In this document: positions 42,910 through 51,178 of the stretch, piece after piece
Layout of the letters: each line of letters opens with the position of its first letter
Numbering within the stretch: the stretch's first letter is position 1
From: Sphaerisporangium dianthi
Lineage (GTDB): Bacteria; Actinomycetota; Actinomycetes; Streptosporangiales; Streptosporangiaceae
Length of the DNA stretch: 64,000 nucleotides
Assembly (NCBI RefSeq): GCF_042654065.1
Contig: NZ_JBHSFP010000024.1
Coordinates: 77,311-141,310, forward strand
Direction: 5' to 3'
Made by a program: the position numbers and the translations under genes
The notes under the pieces: generated by a model
Seen by the model: the letters and a program-made list of their open reading frames with translations, nothing else
Told to the model about the DNA's origin: nothing
Databases searched by the model: none

Positions 42910-43299
42910 AGTGTCACAGTGATGGACCCGCACGCCTGCTCGGTTCCCATGGTCGACGCCGAACGGGTGGCCTCGGTGCGCCAGGCACTGCCGTCCGAGG
43001 ACACCGTGCAAGATCTGGCCCAGATGTTCGGCCTGCTCGCCGATCCCGGCCGGCTGCGCATGATGGCGGCGCTGCTGGAGGGCGGCGAGATGTGCGTGTG
43101 CGACCTCGCCGCGGCCACCGGCCAGAGCATGTCCGGCGCCTCCCATGCCCTGCGGCTGCTGCGGATGCGCCGGGTGGTCAAGGTGCGCAGGTCGGGGCGC
43201 ATGGCCTACTACCAGCTCGCCGACTCCCACGTGCGCATGCTGTTCGATCTGGCGATCACCCACGCCCGGCACACCGAGGAAGGGATCGGCGATGGCTGA
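42895..43299 (+). CDS. ArsR/SmtB-family zinc sensor (CzrA type)
   Basis: 134 residues. Winged helix: 'DPGRLRMMAALLEGGEMCVC' then 'GQSMSGASHALRLLRMRRVV'. The alpha-5 metal site D-x-H-x10-H-x2-H is intact ('DSHVRMLFDLAITHARH'), exactly the CzrA zinc/cobalt site. Cysteines in 'CVCDL' and the N-terminal 'HACSVP' could form an extra alpha-3N cadmium/lead site. Metal binding releases the operator at the gene's own start. Its end overlaps the CDF exporter start by 8 bases. Confidence 0.9.
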   Translation: MKDRSSVTVMDPHACSVPMVDAERVASVRQALPSEDTVQDLAQMFGLLADPGRLRMMAALLEGGEMCVCDLAAATGQSMSGASHALRLLRMRRVVKVRRSGRMAYYQLADSHVRMLFDLAITHARHTEEGIGDG

Positions 43300-44389
43300 C
43301 AGTCCCGGCCACGAGCACGACCACGGTCACGGGCCCGACAACGAGCATGACCACGGTCACGACAGCCAAGGCGGGCACGGCCACGACAGCCAGGGCGGGC
43401 ACGGCACCCGGCTCCGGCACGGCGCCCGGGGCGGGCACGGGCACGGCCATGGGCACGGGATCACCGCCGAGACCGACCGCCGCTACCTGACCGGCGCGCT
43501 CGCGCTGATCGTCGGCTTCATGGCCGTCGAGGTGGTCATCGGCTTCCTCGCCCGATCGCTGGCGCTGGTGTCGGACGCCGGCCACATGCTGACCGACGCC
43601 ATCGCCATCGTGTTCGCCCTTGTCGCCATGCGCATCGCCCAGCGCCCCCCGCAAGGGGGGTTCACCTACGGGCTCAAGCGCGCCGAGATCATCTCTGCCC
43701 AGATCAACGGCATCACGCTGCTGCTGCTGAGCGCATACTTCATCTACGAGGGCATCGACCGGCTCATCACGCCGCCGGACGTCCAGGGCGGCTACGTCGT
43801 CGCGACCGGCCTGGCCGGCATCGTCGTCAACCTCGCCGCCACCTGGCTGCTCAGCCGGGCCGACCGGACGAGCCTGAACATCGAGGGCGCCTTCCAGCAC
43901 ATCCTCAACGACCTGTTCGCGTTCGTCGCCACCACGGTCGCCGGCCTGGTGATCTGGCTGACCGGCTGGAACCGCGCCGACGCGCTCGCCGCGCTCGTGG
44001 TGGCCGCCCTGATGCTCAAGGCCGGCTGGGGGCTGGTGCGCGACTCGGGCAGGGTCTTCATGGAGGCGGCGCCCGCCGGGATGAACCCGGCCGAGATCGG
44101 CAGGAAGGCCGCCGCGCTGGAGCACGTCGTGGAGGTGCACGACCTGCACATCTGGGAGGTCACCTCCGGCTACGCGGCGCTGTCGGCGCACATCCTGGTG
44201 GTGCCGGGCGCCGACTGCCACGCGGTGCGGGTCGCCGCCGAGCGCATGGTCCGCGACGAGTACGACATCGGCCACACCACCCTGCAGGTCGACCACGCGA
44301 CGCCGGAGCTGCTGACCATCGGCCGCACCGAGTCCCACTGCGCCGACCCGCACGGGCCCGCGCACAGGAGCGACCGTCCCGCCTCCTGA
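43292..44389 (+). CDS. Cation diffusion facilitator, zinc exporter (CzcD type)
   Basis: 365 residues. The cytosolic N-terminus is a His/Gly-rich loop ('HEHDHGHGPDNEHDHGHD'), the metal-collecting arm of the family. Six helices follow, with the transport site 'ALVSDAGHMLTDAIAIV' (HxxxD in helix 2) and 'INGITLLLLSAYFIYEGIDR'. The C-terminal domain has a His/Glu patch ('VVEVHDLHIWEVTSGYAAL'). It moves Zn2+ (and often Co/Cd) out in exchange for protons. Translationally coupled to the sensor gene (8-base overlap). Confidence 0.92.
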   Translation: MADSPGHEHDHGHGPDNEHDHGHDSQGGHGHDSQGGHGTRLRHGARGGHGHGHGHGITAETDRRYLTGALALIVGFMAVEVVIGFLARSLALVSDAGHMLTDAIAIVFALVAMRIAQRPPQGGFTYGLKRAEIISAQINGITLLLLSAYFIYEGIDRLITPPDVQGGYVVATGLAGIVVNLAATWLLSRADRTSLNIEGAFQHILNDLFAFVATTVAGLVIWLTGWNRADALAALVVAALMLKAGWGLVRDSGRVFMEAAPAGMNPAEIGRKAAALEHVVEVHDLHIWEVTSGYAALSAHILVVPGADCHAVRVAAERMVRDEYDIGHTTLQVDHATPELLTIGRTESHCADPHGPAHRSDRPAS

Positions 44390-44450
44390 GGCCGGCGCTC
44401 AGCCGCTCTTCCCACCATGCGGCCTCCCGGTGCGCTCGCGCACGGCTCGG

Positions 44451-45086
44451 TCAGCCGCCGTCCCGCTCACCCGCGCCCTCGCGCAGGCGGTCCGGCCACG
44501 GGTGGTCCCCGTACACCATGCTGATGGTGCGGGCCAGCCAGCGGCGCTGCTCGCCGTCCAATATCGGCAAGGCCTCGGTGAAGTCCTGCTCGTCCTTGGC
44601 ACGGGGACGCTTGGCCTTGTAGTACAGCTGCACCTCCGGGCACAGATAGGGCACTCCCTGCGCCGACACCAGCCCCAGGCGGCCGATGGGGCGGCGCACC
44701 CGGGCGTCGCGGCGCGAGACCCACTCGGCGTCCTCGGACTCGTCCAGCATGACCTGGATCCGCCAGGGCTCGTCCGGGCCGGGACGGCACCAGATGTCGT
44801 GCACCGTGTCGGGGAGGATCTCCTCCCGCTTCCACGGACGCAGGACGCCCGCCGGGTCGGCGCACCACCACTCCCACGTGGCCAGGATCCGCTGGGCCGT
44901 GAGCTGATCATCGCGGAGCAGCAGGACGTCGATGTCCCCGTGCTCCCGGAACGCGCGCCCCACGGCGAGCTCTATGGCGTAGCCTCCGGCGATCCACCAG
45001 CGTTCGCCCGCGGCGGAGAAGAGGTTCACGACATCGGACATCGACGCGGGGTCCCATATGCCCCACGGCGTCTCCCGGCGCATCAT
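44451..45086 (-). CDS. Aminoglycoside 2''-adenylyltransferase-like nucleotidyltransferase
   Basis: 211 residues. The nucleotidyltransferase core is 'WWIAGGYAIELAVGRAFREH', then G-D-I-D-V-L-L-L (metal-binding Asp pair), as in the ANT(2'')-like family, which transfers AMP to a hydroxyl. Homologues in actinomycetes are mostly uncharacterised, so resistance should not be assumed. The frame runs far upstream over the GH15 gene in another register; the MM start at 45086 is the natural one. It is 60 bases behind the GH15 gene. Confidence 0.75.
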   Translation of the reverse strand: MMRRETPWGIWDPASMSDVVNLFSAAGERWWIAGGYAIELAVGRAFREHGDIDVLLLRDDQLTAQRILATWEWWCADPAGVLRPWKREEILPDTVHDIWCRPGPDEPWRIQVMLDESEDAEWVSRRDARVRRPIGRLGLVSAQGVPYLCPEVQLYYKAKRPRAKDEQDFTEALPILDGEQRRWLARTISMVYGDHPWPDRLREGAGERDGG

Positions 45087-45145
45087 CCCGACATCTTCGC
45101 GTGTGGGCAGCGGCGCCGTGGGATCTTCGGAGAATCCGGCGGCGC

Positions 45146-46978
45146 CTATCGGCAGGCGGGCTCGAAGCGACCACCGTGCTCGGTCATGGACACCGCATAC
45201 GCGGCGTTGATCAGTCCGATGTGGCTGAACGCCTGAGGGAAGTTGCCGAGGAACTCCCCCGTGCGCGGGCAGACCTCCTCCGCCATCAGCCCGACGTCGT
45301 TGGCGAACCGCCCCGCCCGTTCGAAGACGGCCCGCGCCTCCTCCGGACGCCCGGCCAGCGCCTGGGCCTGGGCCAGCCAGAACGTGCACAGCAGGAACGC
45401 CCCCTCCTCCCCCGGCAGCCCGTCGTCGATGCGATAGCGGTACACCAGCCCCCGCTCGTCGACCAGCCGCGCCGCGATGGCGTCGATGGTGGCGAGCATC
45501 CGCGGGTCGTCCGCGGGGAGCAGGCCCATGATCGGCATCATCAGCACCGAGGCGTCCAGATCGGACGAGCCGAACGCCTGCGTGTAGGCGCCGGCCTTCT
45601 CGCTCCATCCCTCGCGCAGGATGGTGTCCCTGATCTCCTCGGCCGCCGCCCGCCACTCGGCGACGCGGTGCTCGGCGCCGAGGCGCCGGGCCAGGCTGAC
45701 GGCCCGGTCGGCCGCGACCCAGCACATCGCCTTGGAGTGCAGGTAGTGGCGGCGTTCCCCGCGGATCTCCCAGATGCCGTGGTCGGGCTCGCGCCACTGC
45801 GTCACCGCCGCGTCGGCGAGCGCGGTCAAGAAGGCGCGGACCGGCGGGTCGAAGTCCGCGAGCTGGCTGGACACGCAGTGGACGGCGTCCAGCAGCTCCC
45901 CGTAGACGTCGACCTGCGGCTGCCGCCACGCGTCGTTCCCGACCCGGACCGGGCGGCTGCCGCGCCACCCGCCGAGATGCGGCAGCTCCCGCTCGGTGAG
46001 GTCGTGCTCGCATCCGATGCCGAAGACGATCTGCAGCGCCCGCTCCGGCGCGTACGTCGCGGCGGCCGTCGTCATGCAGCCCAGGAACTGGTCCGCCTCG
46101 TCCGGGCAGGCCGCCACCCACAGGGCGTTCATCGTGAAGCTCGCGTCGCGCACCCAGGTGTAGCGGTAGTCCCAGTTGCGCCGCCCGCCGGGCGTCTCCG
46201 GCAGGGAGGTGGTCGGCGCCGCCACGATGGCGCCGGTGGGCTGGTACGACAGCGCGTACAGCACCCTGCCGGAGTGGCCGACCAGGTCGCGGTAAGGCCC
46301 GTCGTAGGCCTGGTGGCTCTGTGACCAGGCCCGCCAGCGGTCCACCGTGACGTCCAGGCCCTCGGTGATCCGCTCCTCGTCCCACATGGCCGGCGGCGGC
46401 TCGCCCGCCATGCTCCAGTGCAGGGCGAAGCGCAGCGTCGTGCCCGCGGCGACCGTCGCCGCGCCGGCGGCCTCCTCGTCCGCGACGGTCAGCGGCACCG
46501 GCGAGGAGAGCGCGAGCTGGTCGGGCCCACCCCGGGCGCGCACACCGCCGGGCACGGCGGTGAGCAGCGGCATGACCAGCCCGTACTCCGGCCTCGGCAC
46601 GTAGCGGACGGCGAGCTCCACCGAGCCGCGCGTGCACGTGACGCGGCGGGCCAGCACGTGCGGGGCGTCCGCGCCGAGCCGGTGCACGTCCGGGTCCTCG
46701 CCCACCAGGAGCGCGTCGGTGAGCACCAGGACGCCCGTGCCGGTCTCGAACGTCGTCTCCAGCACCATGGTCTGCGGCACGTAGCGCCGCGTCACGGCAC
46801 ACGGGCCGGCCGGGCTGATCGACCACGACCCCGCCTTGTCGTCGAGGATCGCCGCGAACACGGACGGGCTGTCGAACCGGGGCATGCACAGCCAGTCGAC
46901 GGACCCGCCCGCGCCGACCAGCGCGGCCGAGTGCCGGTCGGACAGCAGCGCGTACCCGGCGATGGGTGTCCTGGTCAT
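45146..46978 (-). CDS. Glycoside hydrolase family 15 protein (glucoamylase/trehalase type)
   Basis: 610 residues, no signal peptide, so cytosolic. The N-terminal beta domain 'ALLSDRHSAALVGAGGSVDW' is followed by the GH15 (alpha/alpha)6 barrel. The catalytic Glu region 'RRNWDYRYTWVRDASFTMNA' (about 270) and the late 'LMAEEVCPRTGEFLGNFPQAFSH' (second Glu) are present. Members hydrolyse trehalose or glucan ends; the cytosolic form is often trehalase. ATG at 46978. Confidence 0.9.
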   Translation of the reverse strand: MTRTPIAGYALLSDRHSAALVGAGGSVDWLCMPRFDSPSVFAAILDDKAGSWSISPAGPCAVTRRYVPQTMVLETTFETGTGVLVLTDALLVGEDPDVHRLGADAPHVLARRVTCTRGSVELAVRYVPRPEYGLVMPLLTAVPGGVRARGGPDQLALSSPVPLTVADEEAAGAATVAAGTTLRFALHWSMAGEPPPAMWDEERITEGLDVTVDRWRAWSQSHQAYDGPYRDLVGHSGRVLYALSYQPTGAIVAAPTTSLPETPGGRRNWDYRYTWVRDASFTMNALWVAACPDEADQFLGCMTTAAATYAPERALQIVFGIGCEHDLTERELPHLGGWRGSRPVRVGNDAWRQPQVDVYGELLDAVHCVSSQLADFDPPVRAFLTALADAAVTQWREPDHGIWEIRGERRHYLHSKAMCWVAADRAVSLARRLGAEHRVAEWRAAAEEIRDTILREGWSEKAGAYTQAFGSSDLDASVLMMPIMGLLPADDPRMLATIDAIAARLVDERGLVYRYRIDDGLPGEEGAFLLCTFWLAQAQALAGRPEEARAVFERAGRFANDVGLMAEEVCPRTGEFLGNFPQAFSHIGLINAAYAVSMTEHGGRFEPACR

Positions 46979-47099
46979 GATCGCGTCACACCACCCCTCC
47001 CCCGACGGCCGGGCGGCCCCGCCCGGCTCTTTCCCCGGTGACCGTCCGCGGCCGCATCCCGCTCCTAGCTCCATACCCGCATCGGGACCGCGTGAGCGA

Positions 47100-50000
47100 T
47101 CAGGCGTCGCCGGCGCCGCCCTCGATGTCGCCCTCCACCTTCAGGTAGATCTCCTGCAGTTCGCGGAGGACGTCGGGGTCGGGCCGGCTCCACATGCCGC
47201 GGCTCGCCGCCTCCAACAGGCGTTCGGCCATGCCGTGCAGCGCCCAGGGGTTGGACTCGGAGAGGAACCGCCGGTTCTCCGGGTCCAGCACGTACGTCGC
47301 CGCCAGCGTGTCGTACATCCAGTCGGCCACCACGCCGGTCGTCGCGTCGTACCCGAACAGGTAGTCCACGGTCGCCGCCAGCTCGAACGCGCCCTTGTAC
47401 CCGTGGCGCCGCATGGCCGCCACCCAGCGCGGGTTCACCACCCGGGCGCGGAAGATCCGCGCCGTCTCCTCCGCCAGGCTGCGGGTGCGGACCGCGTCCG
47501 GCCGCGTGCTGTCGCCGATGTACGCCGCGGGGGCGCGGCCGGTCAGGGCCCGCACGGTGGCGATCATGCCGCCGTGGTACTGGAAGTAGTCGTCGGAGTC
47601 GGCGATGTCGTGCTCGCGGGTGTCGACGTTCTTGGCGGCCACGGCGATGCGCCGGTAGGCGGCCTCCATGTCCGAGCGGGCGGGCGTGCCGTCCATGTCC
47701 CTGCCGTAGGCGAAGCCGCCCCACACCGCGTACACCTCGGCGAGGTCGGCGTCGTCGCGCCAGTTGCGGCTGTCGATCAGCGGCAGCAGCCCCGCCCCGT
47801 ACGCTCCCGGCCGCGAACCGAAGACCCGGGTGGTGGCCCGGCGCTCGTCGCCGTGCTCGGCCAGGTCCGCCGCCGCGTGCGCCCGGACGAAGTTGACCTC
47901 CTCGGGCTCGTCGAGCCCCGCGACCAGGCGCACCGCGTCGTCCAGCATCACCACCACGTGCGGGAACGCGTCCCGGAAGAAGCCGCTGATCCGGACGGTG
48001 ACGTCCACGCGGGGCCGGCCGAGTTCGCCGGACGGGATCGGCGCGAGGCCCGTGACCCGCCGGGACGCCTCGTCCCAGACCGGCCGGACGCCCAGCAGCG
48101 CGAGCACCTCGGCCACGTCGTCGCCCGCCGTCCGCATGGCGCTGGTGCCCCAGATCGACAGGCCCACCGAGCGCGGCCAGTCGCCGGTGTCGGCGCGGTA
48201 GCGGGCGAGCAGGGAGTCCGCCATCGCCTGGCCCGTCTCCCAGGCCAGGCGGCTCGGCACCGCCTTGGGGTCCACGGAGTAGAAGTTGCGGCCGGTCGGC
48301 AGCACGTTGACCAGGCCGCGCAGCGGCGAGCCGCTCGGGCCCGCGGGGACGTACCCGCCGTCGAGCGCGTGCAGCACCGCGCCGATCTCGTCCCCCGTCC
48401 TGGCCAGCCGCGGCACGATCTCGTGCGCCGCGAACGACAGGATCCGCTCCACCCCCGCCGCCGCCCCGGGGCCGGTCCTCCACGCCCCGCCGTCCGGGCC
48501 GGCCAGGACGGACGCGCAGACCTCGGGGACCGCCGCCGGGTCCCAGTCGCGGGCCTCCATGCCCTCGACCAGCGCCGCCGCCAGCGTCTCCGCCTCGTCG
48601 GTGCTCACGCGCCCGGCGCTGCCGTCCTCGGCCAGCCCCAGCGCCTCGCGCAGGCCCGGCAGCGCATCGTTGCCCGCCCACAGCTGCCGGGCGCGCAGCA
48701 TCGCCAGCACCAGGTCCACCCGGGCCCGGCCCTGCGGAGCCTGGCCGAGCACGTGCAGGCCGTCGCGGATCTGCACGTCCTTGACCTCGCACAGCCAGCC
48801 GTCGACGTGCAGCAGGAAGTCGTCGAACTCGGCGTCGTGCGGCCGGCCCGCGAGGCCGAGGTCGTGGTCCAGCCGGGCGGCCTGGATCAGCGTCCAGATC
48901 TGCGCGCGGATCGCGGGCAGCTTCGCCGGGTCCATGGCGGCGATCGAGGCGTGCTCGTCCAGCAACTGCTCCAGCCGCGCCATGTCGCCGTAGGTGTCGG
49001 CGCGGGCCATGGGAGGCACCAGGTGGTCGACCAGGGTGGCGTGCGCGCGCCGCTTGGCCTGCGTGCCCTCCCCCGGGTCGTTCACCAGGAACGGGTAGAT
49101 CAGCGGCAGGTCGCCGAGCGCCGCGTCCGGCCCGCAGGAGGCCGACATCCCGGCGGACTTGCCGGGCAGCCACTCCAGGTTGCCGTGCTTGCCGACGTGC
49201 ACCACGGCGTGCGCGCCGAACCCGTCCCGCAACCAGCGGTAGGCGGCCAGATAGTGGTGGCTCGGCGGCAGATCCGGATCGTGGTAGATCGCGATGGGGT
49301 TCTCGCCGAACCCGCGCGGCGGCTGCACCATCACCACGACATTGCCCGCGCGCAGCGCCGCCAGCACGATCTCCCCGTCCGGATCGTGGGAACGGTCGAC
49401 GAACAACTCGCCGGGCGGCGGCCCCCAGTGCCGCTCGATCCGGGCGCGCAGGTCCTCGGGAAGGGTCCGGTACCAGGCGCCGTAGCGGGCGGCGGAGATC
49501 CGCACCGGGTTGCCCGCCAACTGCTCCTCGGTGAGCCAGTCCTGGTCCTGGCCGCCGGCGGCGATCAGCGCGTGGATGAGCGCGTCGCCGTCCAGCTCGG
49601 CCACTCCGGGGAACCCGCCCTCGCCGTCGGGCCCGATGTCGTACCCGCCCGCGCGAAGGGCCGCGAGGAGACGGACGACGCTGGCGGGCGTGTCGAGGCC
49701 GACCGCGTTGCCGACCCGCGCGTGCTTGGTCGGGTAGGCGGACAGCATGACCACGATCCGCCTGTCCCGCGGAGGGACGTGCCGCAGGACGGCGTGCCGC
49801 ACGGCGATCCCGGCGACCCGGGCGGCGCGTTCGGGGTCGGCCACGTAGACGGTCAGCCCGTCCTGGTCGATCTCCTTGAACGAGAACGGCACGGTGATGA
49901 TCCGCCCGTCGAACTCCGGGATCGCCACCTGCGACGCCGCGTCCAGCGGGGACAGGCCGTCGTCGCTCGCCTCCCACGCGTCCCGGCCGCCGGTCAGGCA

Positions 50001-50927
50001 CAGCCCTTGCAGGATCGGCACGTCGAGCCGGGCCAGGGCGCCGACGTCCCACGCCTCGTCGTCGCCCCCGGCCGAGGCGGTCGCGGGGCGCGTCCCCCCG
50101 GCGGCGAGGACGGTGACGACCAGCGCGTCGGCCTGGCCGAGCACCTCGAGCAGCTCGGGCTCCGCGGTGCGGAGCGAGGCGCAGAAGACCGGCAGCGGAC
50201 GCCCGCCGGCGTCCTCGATGGCGTCGCACAGGGCGTGCACGAACCCGGTGTTCCCCGCGACGTGGTGGGCCCGGTAGTACAACACCCCCACAACAGGCCG
50301 CCCCCCACCCCCGGACACCCCAAAGCGCCCATCCGCAGCCCCCTCCGGGCGGCTGCTCTCCGCGGACACCCCCGGAGAATCGCCCGCGGACACCACCGGG
50401 CCTTCATCCGCGGACTCCCCGGAGCGCTCGTTCGCGGACATCTCCGGGTGCTCGTCCGGGGCGCCGGCGTGGTCTTCGCCGGGGACCGCGGGGCGGTCCA
50501 GGACGCCCCAGCTCGGGGTGGGCTCCGGCGGGGCGAAGCCGTGGCCGGTGAGCAGCACGGTGTCGGACAGGAAGCGGTGCAGCTCGGCCAGGTTCGCCGG
50601 GCCGCCGTGCGCGAGATAGGCGTGGGCCTGAGCGCACACCCCTCCCGGGACGGTGGACAGCTCCATCAGCTCGGCGTCGGGCGCCTGCTCACCGCCGAGC
50701 ACCACCACCGGGAGGGAACCGGACAGCAGCGCGTCCAGGCCCTCCTCCCAGACCCGCCGCCCGCCGAGCAGGCGGACGACGACGAGTTCCACGCCGTCCA
50801 GCAGGCCCGGCAGATCGTCGGGGGCCAGCCGGGCGGGGTTTCCCAGCCGGTACGGCAGGCCGCTCGCGCGGGCGCTGAGCAGGTCGGTGTCGGAGGTCGA
50901 CAGCAGGAGCATGGGGAGATGGCGCAC
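47100..50927 (-). CDS. cobN: Cobaltochelatase large subunit CobN
   Basis: 1275 residues, the full CobN/BchH length. It carries the hydrogenobyrinate a,c-diamide site and inserts Co2+ with ATP used by its AAA+ partner (the ChlID-type subunit at 61711). Recognisable blocks include 'AVVHVGKHGNLEWLPGKSAG', 'RDWDPAAVPEVCASVLAGPD', 'AMRRHGYKGAFELAATVDYL' and 'DWMYDTLAATYVLDPENRRF'. Residues about 165-215 are an Asn/Ser/Glu-rich repeat insert. A B12 riboswitch in the leader (50975-51119) controls translation from a GTG with GAGGA upstream. Confidence 0.95.
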   Translation of the reverse strand: MRHLPMLLLSTSDTDLLSARASGLPYRLGNPARLAPDDLPGLLDGVELVVVRLLGGRRVWEEGLDALLSGSLPVVVLGGEQAPDAELMELSTVPGGVCAQAHAYLAHGGPANLAELHRFLSDTVLLTGHGFAPPEPTPSWGVLDRPAVPGEDHAGAPDEHPEMSANERSGESADEGPVVSAGDSPGVSAESSRPEGAADGRFGVSGGGGRPVVGVLYYRAHHVAGNTGFVHALCDAIEDAGGRPLPVFCASLRTAEPELLEVLGQADALVVTVLAAGGTRPATASAGGDDEAWDVGALARLDVPILQGLCLTGGRDAWEASDDGLSPLDAASQVAIPEFDGRIITVPFSFKEIDQDGLTVYVADPERAARVAGIAVRHAVLRHVPPRDRRIVVMLSAYPTKHARVGNAVGLDTPASVVRLLAALRAGGYDIGPDGEGGFPGVAELDGDALIHALIAAGGQDQDWLTEEQLAGNPVRISAARYGAWYRTLPEDLRARIERHWGPPPGELFVDRSHDPDGEIVLAALRAGNVVVMVQPPRGFGENPIAIYHDPDLPPSHHYLAAYRWLRDGFGAHAVVHVGKHGNLEWLPGKSAGMSASCGPDAALGDLPLIYPFLVNDPGEGTQAKRRAHATLVDHLVPPMARADTYGDMARLEQLLDEHASIAAMDPAKLPAIRAQIWTLIQAARLDHDLGLAGRPHDAEFDDFLLHVDGWLCEVKDVQIRDGLHVLGQAPQGRARVDLVLAMLRARQLWAGNDALPGLREALGLAEDGSAGRVSTDEAETLAAALVEGMEARDWDPAAVPEVCASVLAGPDGGAWRTGPGAAAGVERILSFAAHEIVPRLARTGDEIGAVLHALDGGYVPAGPSGSPLRGLVNVLPTGRNFYSVDPKAVPSRLAWETGQAMADSLLARYRADTGDWPRSVGLSIWGTSAMRTAGDDVAEVLALLGVRPVWDEASRRVTGLAPIPSGELGRPRVDVTVRISGFFRDAFPHVVVMLDDAVRLVAGLDEPEEVNFVRAHAAADLAEHGDERRATTRVFGSRPGAYGAGLLPLIDSRNWRDDADLAEVYAVWGGFAYGRDMDGTPARSDMEAAYRRIAVAAKNVDTREHDIADSDDYFQYHGGMIATVRALTGRAPAAYIGDSTRPDAVRTRSLAEETARIFRARVVNPRWVAAMRRHGYKGAFELAATVDYLFGYDATTGVVADWMYDTLAATYVLDPENRRFLSESNPWALHGMAERLLEAASRGMWSRPDPDVLRELQEIYLKVEGDIEGGAGDA

Positions 50928-50974
50928 GGCACATCCTCACTCGGGGTCCGCGCCCCGCGTCGTGGGTCCACAAC

Positions 50975-51119
50975 GACGGCCTGGAGTCTCCTGGCTTCCG
51001 GATCGACGCTCACCCCGGCCTTCCCGCCCATGCCGGGCAGTGGCCTTCGGTGGGGTTGACTCCCCGGTGACAGTGGCGGGACCGCGCCGGATTCACACCG
51101 GCTTCCTCCATGTGCCGTC
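50975..51119 (-). ncRNA. Cobalamin (B12) riboswitch
   Basis: On the minus strand the leader reads GGAAGCCGGTGTGAATCCGG, then the conserved GCCACTGT, and the B12 box AGCCAGGAGACTCC (50982-50996). The P1 helix GACGGC/GCCGTC closes at 51114-51119 and 50975-50980. The aptamer ends 47 bases before the cobN start; the linker holds a small hairpin next to the RBS, so control is probably translational. B12 represses cobN. Confidence 0.95.
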
Positions 51120-51140
51120 ACCGTCCATCAGATCACGTCG

Positions 51141-51164
51141 CCCGACTTATAGCGATAAGTCGGG
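51141..51164. promoter_or_regulatory. Perfect palindrome between cobN and cobG
   Basis: CCCGACTTAT-AGCG-ATAAGTCGGG, 10-base arms, 15 bases before the cobG start and just upstream of the B12 riboswitch. It fits an operator bound by a dimeric regulator serving both divergent genes; I do not recognise the family. Confidence 0.6.
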
Positions 51165-51178
51165 TTAAGATCCTCAAC

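Noticed and set aside
44451..45086. Clinical-type aminoglycoside resistance gene
   Set aside because: Only the general ANT(2'')-like fold is visible; such homologues are common chromosomal genes and no drug specificity can be read.
46836..51059. A 1407-codon open frame on the plus strand over cobN and the GH15 gene
   Set aside because: It is the antisense shadow of high-GC genes: composition is Arg/Val/Gly/His-rich with no domain, and cobN on the other strand is clearly real.
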